A stretch of 64,000 nt of DNA from Parus major (Eukaryota; Chordata; Aves; Passeriformes; Paridae), in contig NC_031768.1 in the NCBI RefSeq assembly GCF_001522545.3, forward strand, positions 91,746,230 through 91,810,229. The letters run 5' to 3'. Below are positions 63,514 through 64,000 of the stretch, piece by piece. Position 1 is the first letter of the stretch. Every line of letters starts with the position of its first letter. Both the position numbers and the translations under genes were made by a program. The notes beneath the pieces were generated by a model. It ran no database searches and was not told the DNA's origin. It saw only the letters and a program-made list of their open reading frames with translations.

Positions 63514-64000
63514 GGGGAGTTTGCGAGGGGTCTGTGTGCTGGTGGCTGCGTGGATGGGGGATTGTGGGGGCTCTGTTCGCTCGGAGGCTCAGGGGCTGCT
63601 GTGTGTGTGCACTCCTGGGGAGCTGTGCCCACGCGTGCCTGTCCCCCTGTGCACGTCCCGCAGTGTGTGCGGGTTCTGCAGCACAGCGTGGCCGCTGTGG
63701 GGGCTGGCACTGTCCCCCCAGCGTGGGTGCTCACCCGTGGCCCTGTGGCTGCCTCGGTGCCCACGGCAGTGGCATGTACAGCCCACGGCAGCAGCTGCTC
63801 ATGTACACACGTGGAGAAGTCATCATGCAAACATGGGCTGGCACTGCCTGAGGTGTGGCTGGGAAGGAAGGGTGACAATGATAGAATGAATTGAAAACGG
63901 ATGCTATTTCCTGCAGAAAATCTCGCTCAAAGACAAGCATTTCATTTTCTTACAGCATTTTTGCTCTCTTTCATATTACACTTGAGCAGCTGTTTTCTCC
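63514..64000. other. Right part of second GC-rich island, grading to AT-rich
   Basis: GC-rich with GTGTGTGC and CCACGGCAG words up to about 63800, then ordinary AT-rich sequence to the window edge. No splice-supported exon, domain or repeat family recognised. Confidence 0.5.

Noticed and set aside
62925..63894. ORFs of 236-317 codons spanning the gap.
   Set aside because: They consist mostly of N codons and are artefacts of the gap.

Overview
The window looks like avian, probably songbird, nuclear DNA. Evidence for this: one vertebrate gene split into short exons by kilobase-scale introns, CR1 LINE fragments (the main bird/reptile LINE), old MIR-type SINE fossils, a solo LTR resembling songbird ones, and a 364-base assembly gap inside GC-rich sequence near the right edge. 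There are no prokaryotic genes, operons, CRISPR arrays or recognisable tRNA/rRNA genes. Nearly all ORFs of 60 or more codons are chance ORFs in introns.

The recognisable gene is the 3' half of LSAMP (limbic system-associated membrane protein, an IgLON neural adhesion protein) on the + strand. Three constitutive exons can be read with consensus splice sites: 39081-39215 (end of Ig domain 2), 42932-43052 (start of Ig3) and 43969-44117 (end of Ig3). Their phases chain exactly. I could find neither the exons upstream (signal peptide, Ig1, start of Ig2) nor the terminal GPI-signal exon, so the window starts and ends inside the gene.

The most interesting content is two candidate frame-preserving microexons in LSAMP introns. 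A 24-nt one at 42585-42608 would insert 8 residues in the Ig2-Ig3 linker. A 36-nt one at 50096-50131 would insert 12 residues between Ig3 and the membrane anchor. Both have long pyrimidine tracts and usable splice sites. The second also has TGCATG and UGC motifs upstream, as in neural microexons, and resembles an insertion I recall from mammalian LSAMP isoforms.

Layout: 1-39080 is upstream intron, with an LTR at 15122-15568, CR1 copies at about 15610-16012 and 36590-37130, a MIR-like fossil at about 38330, and several AT-rich homeodomain/POU-motif stretches that may be conserved regulatory elements. 39081-44117 holds the exon cluster. 44118-64000 is downstream intron with MIR fossils (45.7 kb, 49.2 kb), the 36-nt microexon, a G/T-rich tract (57.4 kb), a minus-strand CR1 with an internal tandem duplication (59.6-60.1 kb), and two GC-rich islands (60.2 kb and 62.9-63.9 kb), the second broken by the gap. 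All homology calls are from memory and visual reading; no database search was run.
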